This document shows, piece after piece, positions 8,269 to 16,084 of a stretch of DNA of 34,193 nucleotides. The position numbers were made by a program, and so were the translations under genes. This DNA is from Candidatus Zipacnadia bacterium (GTDB taxonomy: Bacteria > Armatimonadota > Zipacnadia > Zipacnadales > UBA5352), in contig JALGVA010000042.1 of assembly GCA_029820295.1 (NCBI GenBank), positions 1 to 34,193 of the forward strand, read 5' to 3'. The stretch's first letter is position 1. Every line of letters starts with the position of its first letter. Below the pieces are notes generated by a model. That model ran no database searches. It saw only the letters and a program-made list of their open reading frames with translations, and was not told the origin of the DNA.

Positions 8269-10032
8269 GTGAGCACCGTACCGTTTGTCCTGAGCAGCAG
8301 CGAGAACCGGGCGCCGGGGGACCGTGAGGAGGCCATCGCGTACTTCTCCATGGAGATCGGCATCAAGGCCGCCATCCCGACCTACTCGGGCGGCCTGGGG
8401 GTGCTGGCGGGCGACACCCTGCGCGCCGCCGCCGATCTGGGCATGCCCATCATCGGCGTGACTCTGCTGTACCGCAACGGCTACTTCACGCAGCACCTGG
8501 ACGCGCACGGCAACCAGACTGAGTCACCGACGCAGTGGGTGCCGGAAGACCACCTGCAGCCGCTGACCCGGCGGGTGAGCATCGAGATCGAGGGACGCAC
8601 CGTGCAGGTGCGCGCGTGGCGCTATCTGATCGAGGGCATCTTTGGCGGCCACGTCAACGTGCTGTTCCTCGACACCGACCTGCCCGAAAACTCCGACTGG
8701 GACCGCGCCCTGACCAACGACCTCTACGGCGGCGATCGCCACTACCGGCTGTGCCAGGAGGCCCTGCTGGGGCTGGCCGGGGTGGAGATGCTTCATGCCC
8801 TGGGTATTGACGGCCGGCTGATCTATCACATGAACGAGGGCCACTCGGCCCTGCTCGCCCTGGGGCTGCTCGAACGCCACACCGGGGCGCGCGCGCCCGA
8901 TACCGTCAGCGACGACGACATCCGCGCGGTGCGCAGCCACTGCGTGTTCACCACGCACACCCCGGTGCCGGCGGGGCACGACAAGTTCGACTGGAGCCTG
9001 GTCACGCGCGTGCTGGGCCCGCGCCGCGCCCGGCTGCTCGAGGACGTGGGCTGCCGCCACGACGGCCAGTTGAACATGACCTATCTGGCACTGCGCTTCT
9101 CGCGCCACATCAACGGCGTGGCGCTGCGCCACGGTGAGATCTCGGCCGACATGTTCCCGGACTATCCGGTGCACTCGATCACCAACGGCGCCGACACGGC
9201 GATGTGGACCTCGCAGCCGTTCGCGCGCCTGTTCGACGATCAGATCCCGGTCTGGCGACAGGACAATCAGTACCTGCGCTACGCGCTGGGCATCCCGCTC
9301 GAGGACATTCAGTCGGCGCACCGTGAGGCCAAGCAGGACCTGCTCAACGAGGTTGCGCGGCGCACCGGCCAGCGGCTGTCGCCGACTGCGTTGACCATGG
9401 GCTTCGCCCGCCGCGCCACCGAGTACAAACGAGCCGACCTGTTGTTCGCGGACATCGAGCGGCTCAAGCGCATGGCGCGCAGGATGGGGCCGCTGCAGAT
9501 CCTGTTCGCGGGCAAGGCGCATCCGCGCGACGAGGGCGGCAAGCAGATGATCCGCGAGGTGTTCGAGGCCGCCGAGGAGCTGCGCGGCCACGTGCCGGTG
9601 GTCTACCTCGAGGACTACGACATGGAGCTGGCCAAGTTCCTGGTGTCGGGCGTGGACGTGTGGCTGAACACGCCGCTCAAGCCGCACGAGGCCTCGGGCA
9701 CGAGCGGCATGAAGGCGGCCTTCAACGGCGTGCCGAGCCTGAGCGTGCTCGATGGCTGGTGGCTCGAGGGGCATATTGAGGGAATCACGGGCTGGGCGAT
9801 CGGCGACCGTGACGCCACTTCTGAGCCCGGCCAGGAGATCGCGGACCTCTACGACAAGCTGCACCACACCGTCATGCCGATCTACTACGACAGCCCGCTG
9901 GAGTTCGCGCGCATCCGGCGCTACTGCATCGCCTACAACGGCTCGTTCTTCAACACCCAGCGTATGGTGAGGCAGTACTGGAAGAGCGCGTACCATCGCG
10001 TGATCGCGGAGAGCCCGGCGGAGGTGGACTGA
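8269..10032 (+). CDS. Short-type alpha-glucan phosphorylase
   Basis: A 587-aa GT35 glycogen/maltodextrin phosphorylase of the short branch. It starts at GTG 8269 with AGGAGG 5 nt upstream. The N-terminus has YFSMEIGI and YSGGLGVLAGD, hallmarks of the branch that lacks the N-terminal regulatory region of classical enzymes. Near the C-terminus, EASGTSGMKAAFNG contains Lys482, the expected pyridoxal-phosphate lysine. HMNEGHSALL and HTPVPAGHDKFD are further family blocks. The reaction is phosphorolysis of alpha-1,4-glucan ends to glucose 1-phosphate in the cytoplasm. At 587 residues it is clearly shorter than E. coli GlgP/MalP (about 800). No other glycogen gene is nearby. I leave the symbol empty because short-branch members are named inconsistently. 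Confidence 0.9.
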   Translation: MSTVPFVLSSSENRAPGDREEAIAYFSMEIGIKAAIPTYSGGLGVLAGDTLRAAADLGMPIIGVTLLYRNGYFTQHLDAHGNQTESPTQWVPEDHLQPLTRRVSIEIEGRTVQVRAWRYLIEGIFGGHVNVLFLDTDLPENSDWDRALTNDLYGGDRHYRLCQEALLGLAGVEMLHALGIDGRLIYHMNEGHSALLALGLLERHTGARAPDTVSDDDIRAVRSHCVFTTHTPVPAGHDKFDWSLVTRVLGPRRARLLEDVGCRHDGQLNMTYLALRFSRHINGVALRHGEISADMFPDYPVHSITNGADTAMWTSQPFARLFDDQIPVWRQDNQYLRYALGIPLEDIQSAHREAKQDLLNEVARRTGQRLSPTALTMGFARRATEYKRADLLFADIERLKRMARRMGPLQILFAGKAHPRDEGGKQMIREVFEAAEELRGHVPVVYLEDYDMELAKFLVSGVDVWLNTPLKPHEASGTSGMKAAFNGVPSLSVLDGWWLEGHIEGITGWAIGDRDATSEPGQEIADLYDKLHHTVMPIYYDSPLEFARIRRYCIAYNGSFFNTQRMVRQYWKSAYHRVIAESPAEVD

Positions 10033-10101
10033 GGGTCATCAAAGGACGGCGGCCCCGTCGAGCGGCCCCTCCAACGGCGGACGACGGCGGCAAAGGCAAA
10101 G

Positions 10102-10158
10102 GGCGGGCCGGTGAGGCGAGCGGGCCGCTCTGACGGCGAACGGCGACGGCGAGGGCAA
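10102..10158. repeat. Dispersed intergenic repeat, copy 2
   Basis: Two pieces match other gaps: 10102-10119 with 31859-31876 (17 of 18, same strand) and 10136-10158 with 1676-1698 (20 of 23, same strand). The mosaic pattern suggests decayed copies of one larger element. Confidence 0.45.
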
Positions 10159-10275
10159 ACGACGGATAGGTCGGGTGACCTGTCCCACGAACGGTGCGAC
10201 GACATGTGCTCGACGGGCCCGGCAGCCTTCCGCCGCTGGTGCGTCTTGAGTGAGATTGTGGATGACGTTCGGAGG

Positions 10276-10293
10276 GCGGCTGTTCACAGCCGC
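10276..10293 (-). terminator. Hairpin downstream of minus-strand operon
   Basis: GCGGCTG (10276-10282) and CAGCCGC (10287-10293) form a 7-bp stem with a TTCA loop. It lies beyond the heptad tract that follows the last gene of the minus-strand operon and could serve either convergent transcript. No U-tract is seen. Confidence 0.35.
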
Positions 10294-10300
10294 GGCGCTT

Positions 10301-10370
10301 GCTTCCCGCTTCCCGCTTCCCGCTTCCCGCTTCCCGATTGCCGCTTGCCGCTTGCCGCTTGCCGATTGCC
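10301..10370. repeat. Ten-unit heptanucleotide tandem repeat
   Basis: On the plus strand there are five exact GCTTCCC units (10301-10335), then GATTGCC, three GCTTGCC and GATTGCC (10336-10370), all in perfect 7-bp phase. On the minus strand the unit reads GGCAAKC or GGGAAGC. It begins 7 nt past the TGA of the membrane-protein gene (10377-10379). Comparable heptamer tandem repeats are known from cyanobacterial intergenic DNA; any function here is unknown. Confidence 0.95.
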
Positions 10371-10376
10371 GGTCGT

Positions 10377-12302
10377 TCAGAACCACACCGGCAGCTTGTT
10401 GAAGCCCTCGCCGCCGAAGCTGGCAATGAGCGCCCAGACGGTGCCCGACCAGAAGTAGTGGCCCACCACCACGCCGATGAAGAAGGGCAGCAGGCGGTTG
10501 TACAGGCGCATGCCGCCCAGGCGCAGCACGATGGTCTTGATGATGAGCGAGAGCAGGAGCATGGCCCAGCCGATGCTGCCGCCGCCGGTGAGCGCCATCA
10601 CGAAGCCGCTGGGGTGCAGGGGGAACTGCAGGAAGAGGCGGCGCAGGACGGCCAGCAGGATGACCACGGCGGCGCCTACCGCGAAGGCGATTGAGGGGTT
10701 GCGCTGCGGGTCGGCAGGGCCGCGCATCCACGAGGCGAGCTGGTCGTAGGCCTGAGTCATCAGCGCGACGCGGGTGCCGCCCTGGGTGGTGCCGCCCTCG
10801 AGCACGTTCGAGCCCAGCTCGTAGGCGGTGCTGATGTGCATCCACCAGCTTACCGCAGAGCCCAGGATCACCGCCCAGATCATCAGGGAGGCGATCTGCT
10901 TGCGATCGACCTTGATCTCACCACCGATGCGCAGCGCCTCGGCCTGGTAGGCGACCAGTTGGGCGAAGTAGCCGCGGTACATCCAGTTCTGCACCTCGAG
11001 CCCCGCCAGGCTGCTGAAGTTGCCGCCCGCCGCCAGGCGCTCGGTGCCGAAAAAGTTGATGACCATGTCCCGCTCCTGGTTGAGGGGCTTGATCCACCAG
11101 GTGGGGAAGCCGGTCTCGGCGCGGATGCGCATGTAGCCGATGCTGTGGCTGAGCAGGAGGATGAGGTAGACCAGCAGGATCCACAGCTTCATGCCGAAGA
11201 TCAGCCAGAAGCCCAGGACCACGGCGGTGCTGACGATGAAGCCGATGGCCAGCCAGGGCGTCTCGCCGCCCCTGCCGCCCAGCGCGGCGAAGACCTGGAC
11301 GATGCGGTGGCGCGCGCCGTAGATGAGTACCAGCGCAAGCGCCACGAAGCCGCCCATGGCCTGCGGGTAGTCGAAGGGGTATCCGGGGATGTCTACGCCC
11401 ATCATGGCCCCACCCAGGGCGAGGCCCTTGAAGTAGCCGAAGTAGAGAATCAACGTGGAGGCGACGATGTCACTGGGCATCATGTAGGCGATGCCGAAGA
11501 TCTCCGGGCGGTACTCGATGGTCAGCGGCTGCAGCGCCGTCAGGGGGTGCTCGACGAACAACGGCGACAGCGGGGTACTCAGGCCCAGGGCGGGAATGGC
11601 GGGGTTGAAGGCGTTGAAGATGTTGAACAGGTGGTAGAGGCCGACGATGAGCACGCCCGACCAGAAGATGGGATTGGTCCATACGCCGTGGAGGGTCTTC
11701 TGGCGGAAGCCGGCGAGCATGAGCGGGAACTCGGCCATGGGGTAGGCGAGGTGCTCGCCCTCCTCCCAGATGGGGCGGAAGACCATGGCGATGCACAGCA
11801 GCAGGCCGTAGAAGCCGACGAAGAATGCCAGCCAGATGGCCAGCGGCTGGAGCCACGCGCCCCAGGGGACGGCCGTGAACCAGGCACTGATGCCGCCGGT
11901 GGGCAGGTCGGTGCCCTCGAAGTACTGGCGGATCACCTCATCACCGTGCGGCACCGCCCAATCGGGGATGAACTTGTGGAACTGCGCCCAGCGGTTCTCG
12001 GCCGAGGCGAAGTAGTAGGGGGTGACCAGGGCGGGCAGGAAGAAGCGCATGGCGGCACCGGAGGTGAGGGCGACGGCGAGGGTCAGGAAGGCGTAGACGC
12101 CCAGGATTTCCCTGCGGCCGAAGCCGACCCGGCGCAGCACGCGCAGGCCCGCGAGGAGCACGAGGAGGGTCACCAGGGCGGGCACCGGCGGCACCGCCAT
12201 GGCCACCTGGGCGGCGAGGGTCAGCAGCGCGCCCTGGCGCACCCACAGGTTCGCCAGCACGAGGAAGATCAGCCCGACCAGCAGCACGCGTCCTGTCCGC
12301 AC
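10377..12302 (-). CDS. Polytopic membrane protein, DUF6785/DUF6784-like (paralogue A)
   Basis: A 641-aa integral membrane protein with a dozen or more hydrophobic segments. I recognise it, from memory of the family, as DUF6785 (N-terminal) plus DUF6784 (C-terminal). The start is the GTG at 12302, because VRTGRVLLVG aligns with the start of paralogue B and GGAAGGGA lies 9 nt upstream; an in-frame GTG at 12338 is less likely. Conserved blocks shared with paralogue B include LVLANLWVRQGAL, AMRFFLPAL, RAETG with WIKPL, GTERLA, LEGGTT, LRxGGMRLYNRLLPFF and GGEGFNK. No ATPase or protease motif is seen. Inference: a transporter-like protein in an operon of glycan-related enzymes. It is the last gene of the operon, 199 nt after B, and is followed by a heptad repeat tract. 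Confidence 0.75.
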   Translation of the reverse strand: MRTGRVLLVGLIFLVLANLWVRQGALLTLAAQVAMAVPPVPALVTLLVLLAGLRVLRRVGFGRREILGVYAFLTLAVALTSGAAMRFFLPALVTPYYFASAENRWAQFHKFIPDWAVPHGDEVIRQYFEGTDLPTGGISAWFTAVPWGAWLQPLAIWLAFFVGFYGLLLCIAMVFRPIWEEGEHLAYPMAEFPLMLAGFRQKTLHGVWTNPIFWSGVLIVGLYHLFNIFNAFNPAIPALGLSTPLSPLFVEHPLTALQPLTIEYRPEIFGIAYMMPSDIVASTLILYFGYFKGLALGGAMMGVDIPGYPFDYPQAMGGFVALALVLIYGARHRIVQVFAALGGRGGETPWLAIGFIVSTAVVLGFWLIFGMKLWILLVYLILLLSHSIGYMRIRAETGFPTWWIKPLNQERDMVINFFGTERLAAGGNFSSLAGLEVQNWMYRGYFAQLVAYQAEALRIGGEIKVDRKQIASLMIWAVILGSAVSWWMHISTAYELGSNVLEGGTTQGGTRVALMTQAYDQLASWMRGPADPQRNPSIAFAVGAAVVILLAVLRRLFLQFPLHPSGFVMALTGGGSIGWAMLLLSLIIKTIVLRLGGMRLYNRLLPFFIGVVVGHYFWSGTVWALIASFGGEGFNKLPVWF

Positions 12303-12458
12303 AGTGTCTGGTCCCTTCCACGTCGGGTTGTCACACACGCGCCCCCGTCACGCCGGCAGGCCGGCGGCCTGCCCCACGGTCCGCCCCCAGCCCCCGCGGT
12401 TGCCGCCCCCGCTGCCCCATCCCGGGGCCGTCCCCGCAGTTGCCGTTCCCGCCGTCGC

Positions 12459-12493
12459 CGTTCCCGATGCCCCATCCCCCATGCCCACTGCCC
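12459..12493. repeat. Five-unit degenerate heptad tract after paralogue B
   Basis: Read on the minus strand, 12493 to 12459 is GGGCAGT, GGGCATG, GGGGATG, GGGCATC, GGGAACG: five units in 7-bp phase with consensus GGGNANN. It lies 8 nt past the TGA at 12502-12504. It resembles the tract after paralogue A in unit length, strand, composition and position. The rest of 12303-12458 is GC-rich with more out-of-phase GGGNA-type pieces. Confidence 0.75.
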
Positions 12494-12501
12494 TGCCGTT
12501 C

Positions 12502-14400
12502 TCAGAACCATACCGGGTACTTGTTGAACCCCTCGCCGCCGTAGCTGGCGATGAGGCTCCATACCGTTCCGGCCGCGAAGAAGTGCCCGACGATCGCACC
12601 CAGGAAGAACGGCAGCAGCCGATTATACAGTCTCATGCCGCCGATGCGAAGGGCGATCTGCTTTATGATGGTGCACACCAACAGCGCGGCCCAGCCGTTC
12701 TCACCCGCGCCGGTGAGGGCGAAGACGTAGCCCATCGGGTGCAGCGGGAAGGAGATGAACAGCCGGCGCAGGGCTGCGAGCACGATGACCAGCCCCGCAC
12801 CCGCGGAAGCCGCGATGGCCTGCGGGCGGTTGGGGGCGGCCGGCCCGCGCATCCAGCCGGCGAGGGCCTCGTAGGCGTTGACGGTGAGCGCGACGCGCTG
12901 GCCGCCGCTGGTGGTGCCGCCCTCGAGGATGTTCGCGCCGTAGACGTAGGCGGTGTCGATGTGCATCCACCAGCTCACCAGCGAGCCGAGGACCACCGCC
13001 ACCACCATGAGCACGATCATGCGGCGCAGGTCCACTGTGATCTCGCGCGCCATCCTGAACGCTTCGAGCGGGAAGGCGGCGAGTTGGGGGAGGTAGCCGC
13101 GCGACAGGAAGTGCTGCACGGTCAGCAGTGTGAGCGAGCGGAAGTTGCCGCCCGGCGCGAGGCGCTCGGTGCCCAGGAGGGAGATCAGGATCTGGCGCTC
13201 CTGGTCGAGCGGCTTGATCCAGTGGTGCGGGTAGCCGGTCTCGGCGCGGGCGCGCAGGTAGGTGATCGCCGAAGACAGGATCAGGCCGTAGTACGCGAGG
13301 ATGACCCACCAGCTCATCCCGGCGAGTGCCCAGAAACCGTAGACCACGAGGGCGCTGGCGATGAGCAGGAGGGGCAGCCACCGCGAGCCATCGCCGCGGC
13401 CGGCCAGGCGCGCGAAGACCGCGCGGATGCGGTGCCGCGCGCCATAGATGACCACCGCGGTCATGCCCACCATCGAGCCCATGCTCTGCTGGCGGTAGTA
13501 GGGGAACTGCGGGAGCTGCAGGCCGCGCACCGCGCCGAACAGCGCCAGGCCCTTGAGGTAGACGAAGTAGAACAGGAGCGTCGAGATGACGATGTCGCCG
13601 GGCATCATGTAGGCCATGCCGAAGATGAGCGGGCGGTAGCGGAAGACCAGCGGGCGCAGGGCGGTGAGGGGGTGTTCGTTGAGCAGGTTGTTCAGGTTGG
13701 TCTCCAGCCCGAGCGCGGTGACCGCCGGGTTGAAGGCGTTGAGGATGTTGAACAGGTTGTGCAGGCAGATGAGGGCGAAGCCGGTCCAGAACAGGCCGTT
13801 GGTCCACAGCCCGTGCAGCGTGTCGCGCCTGTAGCCGGCGAGCATGACCGGCAGTTCGGCCATGGGGTAGGCGAGGTGCTCGCTCTGCTCCCAGACCGGA
13901 CGGAAGACCAGGGCGATGCACATGAGCAGGCCGTAGAGCGCGACGAAGAAGGCGAGCCAGGCGGCCAGCGGCCCGGCCCAGGCGTCCCAGGGCACGGGCG
14001 CGCCGTCGGAGCCCTCGAAGTACCGGCGGATGACCTCGTCGCCCTGCGGCACCATCCAGGTGGGGATGTACCGGAAGAACTCCGCCCAGCGGTTCTCGGT
14101 TGAGGCGAAGTAGTACGGTGTGGACAGGGCGGGCAGGAAGAAGCGCATGGCGGCGCCGGAGGTGAGCGCGACCGCGAGGGTGAGGAAGGCGTAGACGCCG
14201 ATGACGTCCTCGCGGCTGATGCCGATGCGGCGCAGCAGGCCCAGCGCACCGAGCAGAACGAGCAGCGCCGCCAGCGCGGGTACCGGCGGCACCGCCATGG
14301 CGACCTGGGCGGCCAGAGTGATGAGCGCGCCCTGGCGAACCCACAGGTTCGCCAGGACAAGCAGCACGAAGCCGATCAGCAGGATTCTGCCGAGGCGCAA
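12502..14400 (-). CDS. Polytopic membrane protein, DUF6785/DUF6784-like (paralogue B)
   Basis: A 632-aa paralogue of the downstream gene, alignable by eye end to end. It starts at TTG 14400, supported by GAGGAGG 7 nt upstream and by alignment with A. The first 40 residues form a membrane segment and LANLWVRQGALITLAAQVAM, nearly identical in A. The central YRPLIFGMAYMMPGDIV, ARAETGYPHHWIKPLDQER and GTERLAPGGNF blocks are retained, as is the C-terminal FPLHPMGY to GGEGFNKYPVWF region. Conservation of charged and aromatic residues inside an otherwise hydrophobic protein suggests a transport or catalytic site rather than simple anchoring. Substrate unknown. It lies 106 nt after the lipoprotein gene in the same direction. 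Confidence 0.75.
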   Translation of the reverse strand: MRLGRILLIGFVLLVLANLWVRQGALITLAAQVAMAVPPVPALAALLVLLGALGLLRRIGISREDVIGVYAFLTLAVALTSGAAMRFFLPALSTPYYFASTENRWAEFFRYIPTWMVPQGDEVIRRYFEGSDGAPVPWDAWAGPLAAWLAFFVALYGLLMCIALVFRPVWEQSEHLAYPMAELPVMLAGYRRDTLHGLWTNGLFWTGFALICLHNLFNILNAFNPAVTALGLETNLNNLLNEHPLTALRPLVFRYRPLIFGMAYMMPGDIVISTLLFYFVYLKGLALFGAVRGLQLPQFPYYRQQSMGSMVGMTAVVIYGARHRIRAVFARLAGRGDGSRWLPLLLIASALVVYGFWALAGMSWWVILAYYGLILSSAITYLRARAETGYPHHWIKPLDQERQILISLLGTERLAPGGNFRSLTLLTVQHFLSRGYLPQLAAFPLEAFRMAREITVDLRRMIVLMVVAVVLGSLVSWWMHIDTAYVYGANILEGGTTSGGQRVALTVNAYEALAGWMRGPAAPNRPQAIAASAGAGLVIVLAALRRLFISFPLHPMGYVFALTGAGENGWAALLVCTIIKQIALRIGGMRLYNRLLPFFLGAIVGHFFAAGTVWSLIASYGGEGFNKYPVWF

Positions 14401-14506
14401 CCACCGGCCTCCTCAGCGCCGGCGCACGTGGCGCCGACCGGGGGCATGCCCAACAGCCGATGGGTTCGCCCCGGTGCGGCGCGGGGCCTCCTGCGGGCGG
14501 CGCAAG

Positions 14507-15736
14507 CTACGCGCCGGGCGTGGCGTCGTCACCGCCGGGCGGCGTGGGTGGCTCGGGACCATTGCCGGGAGGCAGCGGCACCGGCGGCGGCCCCGACCCC
14601 GGCAGTCCGTCGCCCCACGGCTCCAGCGTGAAGCTCTTCGTCACCGTCTCGCCCGGCAGGATGGTGATCTCCTCCCACGCGGGCTCCCAGCCCTCGATCC
14701 ACACCTCGATCGTGGACCATCCCGACGGCGCGTTGAGCCGGTAGGCGCCCTGCGCGTCGGTGAGCGTGCTTACCGACGCGATGCAGGGCGGGCAGATCAT
14801 GTCCGGGTCGGGAGGGATGCGCCCCGGCTCGCCGTCCACGCCCTCACCATCGCCCTCGCTGCCGCCCGCCTCATCGGCGGCGCGCACGGGCATGTCCTCG
14901 CATATCTCCGGCGGCCCGATCGGCTCCCAGGGCGCCTCGCCCATGATGGTCACACGCGCGCCCACGAGCGGCACGCGTTCACCCTCGCCCGCCCCCAGCA
15001 CGCGGCCGCGGACCGTGCCCACCCCCGGCTCAATCTCCGGGCGCAGCTCGAAATCGGCGACCGCCGTGCGGCCCGCGGCCACCCACACCCACTGCCAGGC
15101 GCCGCGCATCTCGGGCTGGGCCACGGTGACCACGTACTCGCCCTCGGGCACCGCGCGCAGGATGAACGAGCCGTTCTCATCGGTGAAGGTGCTGAAGGCC
15201 GGCAGGTCATCGGGCGGAGGCCGGAGGTCCGGGTTCCGGATGGGAGCCGTGCCCGGTTCGGTCTCATCGCCGGTGCCGTCCTCCACCATCGCGATGACGT
15301 AGGCGGGCTGTGCCGCGACCTCGACGCCCACGAGCGCGCGCACTCCGTCCTCGGCGCGCACGGTCACGATGCCGACGATCTGCCCGCCCAGCTCGGGCAC
15401 GATCTCCGGCGCCCGCGCGCGGCGGCCCGCGACCACCTCGACGGAGGCGTGGCCGCCGGTCATTCCGTCGGGCCCGACCACCGTGATGCTGTGCCGGCCC
15501 GGCGCGACGCCCTCGATGCGGTAGCTGCCGTCAGACTGCAGGCCGCCCGGGACCGGCCGCCCGTCGAGCAGCAGCTCGTAGTCGCCGGGGGCGCCGGCGA
15601 CATCAACCTGGCCCTCGATGGCGGCGGGGTCCGGGTCCGGGGGGACGGGCGTGGTGTCGCCGCCGCAGCCGATCAGGACGACGGCCCCCACAACGACCAG
15701 TGAGATGAGCAACGCCACACGACCGCGCCGGCACAT
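14507..15736 (-). CDS. Lipoprotein with carboxypeptidase-regulatory-like repeats
   Basis: A 409-aa predicted lipoprotein. The N-terminus has two arginines, a hydrophobic stretch and a lipobox LIGC (Cys24). Three beta-sandwich modules of the carboxypeptidase-regulatory/CNA-B type can be seen at about residues 40-90, 115-215 and 242-355. Their signature strands are SDGSYRIEGVAPG, DENGSFILRAVPEGEY and DAQGAYRLNAPSG. An acidic insert (about 285-320) interrupts the third, and the last 40 residues are Pro/Gly-rich. The ATG at 15736 has GAGGAGG 9 nt upstream. Known: such modules are binding or spacer domains of surface proteins and give no enzyme activity. It lies 14 nt after the EF-Tu-like gene, so it probably shares its mRNA. 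Inference: surface glycan or protein binding. Confidence 0.8.
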   Translation of the reverse strand: MCRRGRVALLISLVVVGAVVLIGCGGDTTPVPPDPDPAAIEGQVDVAGAPGDYELLLDGRPVPGGLQSDGSYRIEGVAPGRHSITVVGPDGMTGGHASVEVVAGRRARAPEIVPELGGQIVGIVTVRAEDGVRALVGVEVAAQPAYVIAMVEDGTGDETEPGTAPIRNPDLRPPPDDLPAFSTFTDENGSFILRAVPEGEYVVTVAQPEMRGAWQWVWVAAGRTAVADFELRPEIEPGVGTVRGRVLGAGEGERVPLVGARVTIMGEAPWEPIGPPEICEDMPVRAADEAGGSEGDGEGVDGEPGRIPPDPDMICPPCIASVSTLTDAQGAYRLNAPSGWSTIEVWIEGWEPAWEEITILPGETVTKSFTLEPWGDGLPGSGPPPVPLPPGNGPEPPTPPGGDDATPGA

Positions 15737-15750
15737 CCTCTTCAGCCTCC

Positions 15751-16080
15751 TCAGCAGTCCGTATCACGCGGATTGGGGACGATCGGCGGCAGCGGCGGAG
15801 CCTCGTCCACCCGCCCCGGCGGCAGCTTCACCACCGCGTCGCCCGGCCGCACCCGGTTGATCACCGGCACCCAGACCTTCTGGGCTGACTTCCCCCGCTT
15901 GACCTTCTCTCGCGCGAGCTTGATCTCGCGCACGATCTGTCTGAAATCGGTGTCCGGGCCGACGATCTGCACGCGGTCGCCCACGCGCAGCGACAACTCC
16001 AGCTCGATCAGGGCGCGCATGAAGCGCCAGTCGAACTCGGCCACGTTCCCGATCTTGATACCGGTGACCTGGAAACCCAT
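15751..16080 (-). CDS. EF-Tu domain-2-like beta-barrel protein
   Basis: A 109-aa protein that I recognise as a stand-alone relative of translation-factor domain 2. LRVGDRVQIVGPDTDFRQIV (31-50) and RVRPGDAVVKL (76-86) match the pattern LKVGDxIxIxGxTTDFxQxV ... VRxGDxVYKV. That pattern occurs in small EF-Tu-like proteins of archaea and bacteria and at the C-terminus of U32 peptidases. The ATG at 16080 lies 4 nt after the TGA of the deacetylase gene, so translation is probably coupled; longer upstream extensions overlap that gene and are rejected. The tail (87-109) is Pro-rich and ends in cysteine. There is no GTPase domain. Its role in a glycan-enzyme operon is unknown; RNA or protein binding is possible. 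Confidence 0.7.
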   Translation of the reverse strand: MGFQVTGIKIGNVAEFDWRFMRALIELELSLRVGDRVQIVGPDTDFRQIVREIKLAREKVKRGKSAQKVWVPVINRVRPGDAVVKLPPGRVDEAPPLPPIVPNPRDTDC

Positions 16081-16084
16081 GGCC

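Larger units (their letters stand above)
10033..10376. other. 344-bp gap: dispersed repeat, hairpin, heptad tract
   Basis: This lies between the convergent phosphorylase (plus) and membrane-protein (minus) genes. From left to right it holds: GGCGGGCCGGTGAGGCGA at 10102-10119, matched at 17 of 18 positions by 31859-31876; 10136-10158, similar to 1676-1698; a 7-bp hairpin GCGGCTG-TTCA-CAGCCGC at 10276-10293; and a ten-unit heptanucleotide tract at 10301-10370. No gene is supported. Confidence 0.6.

Noticed and set aside
8136-8327. 63-codon frame upstream of the phosphorylase
   Set aside because: No family resemblance or ribosome-binding site, and it overlaps the phosphorylase start.
10301-10370. 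CRISPR array or coding repeat
   Set aside because: Contiguous 7-bp units without spacers are a simple tandem repeat, and the SGKREAG-type translation is an artefact of the heptamer.
10836-14103. 563- and 634-codon plus-strand frames antisense to the two membrane proteins
   Set aside because: Products are rich in Glu, Gly, Asp and Arg without motifs. They mirror the hydrophobic codon pattern of the sense genes, and two similar frames simply reflect the paralogy.
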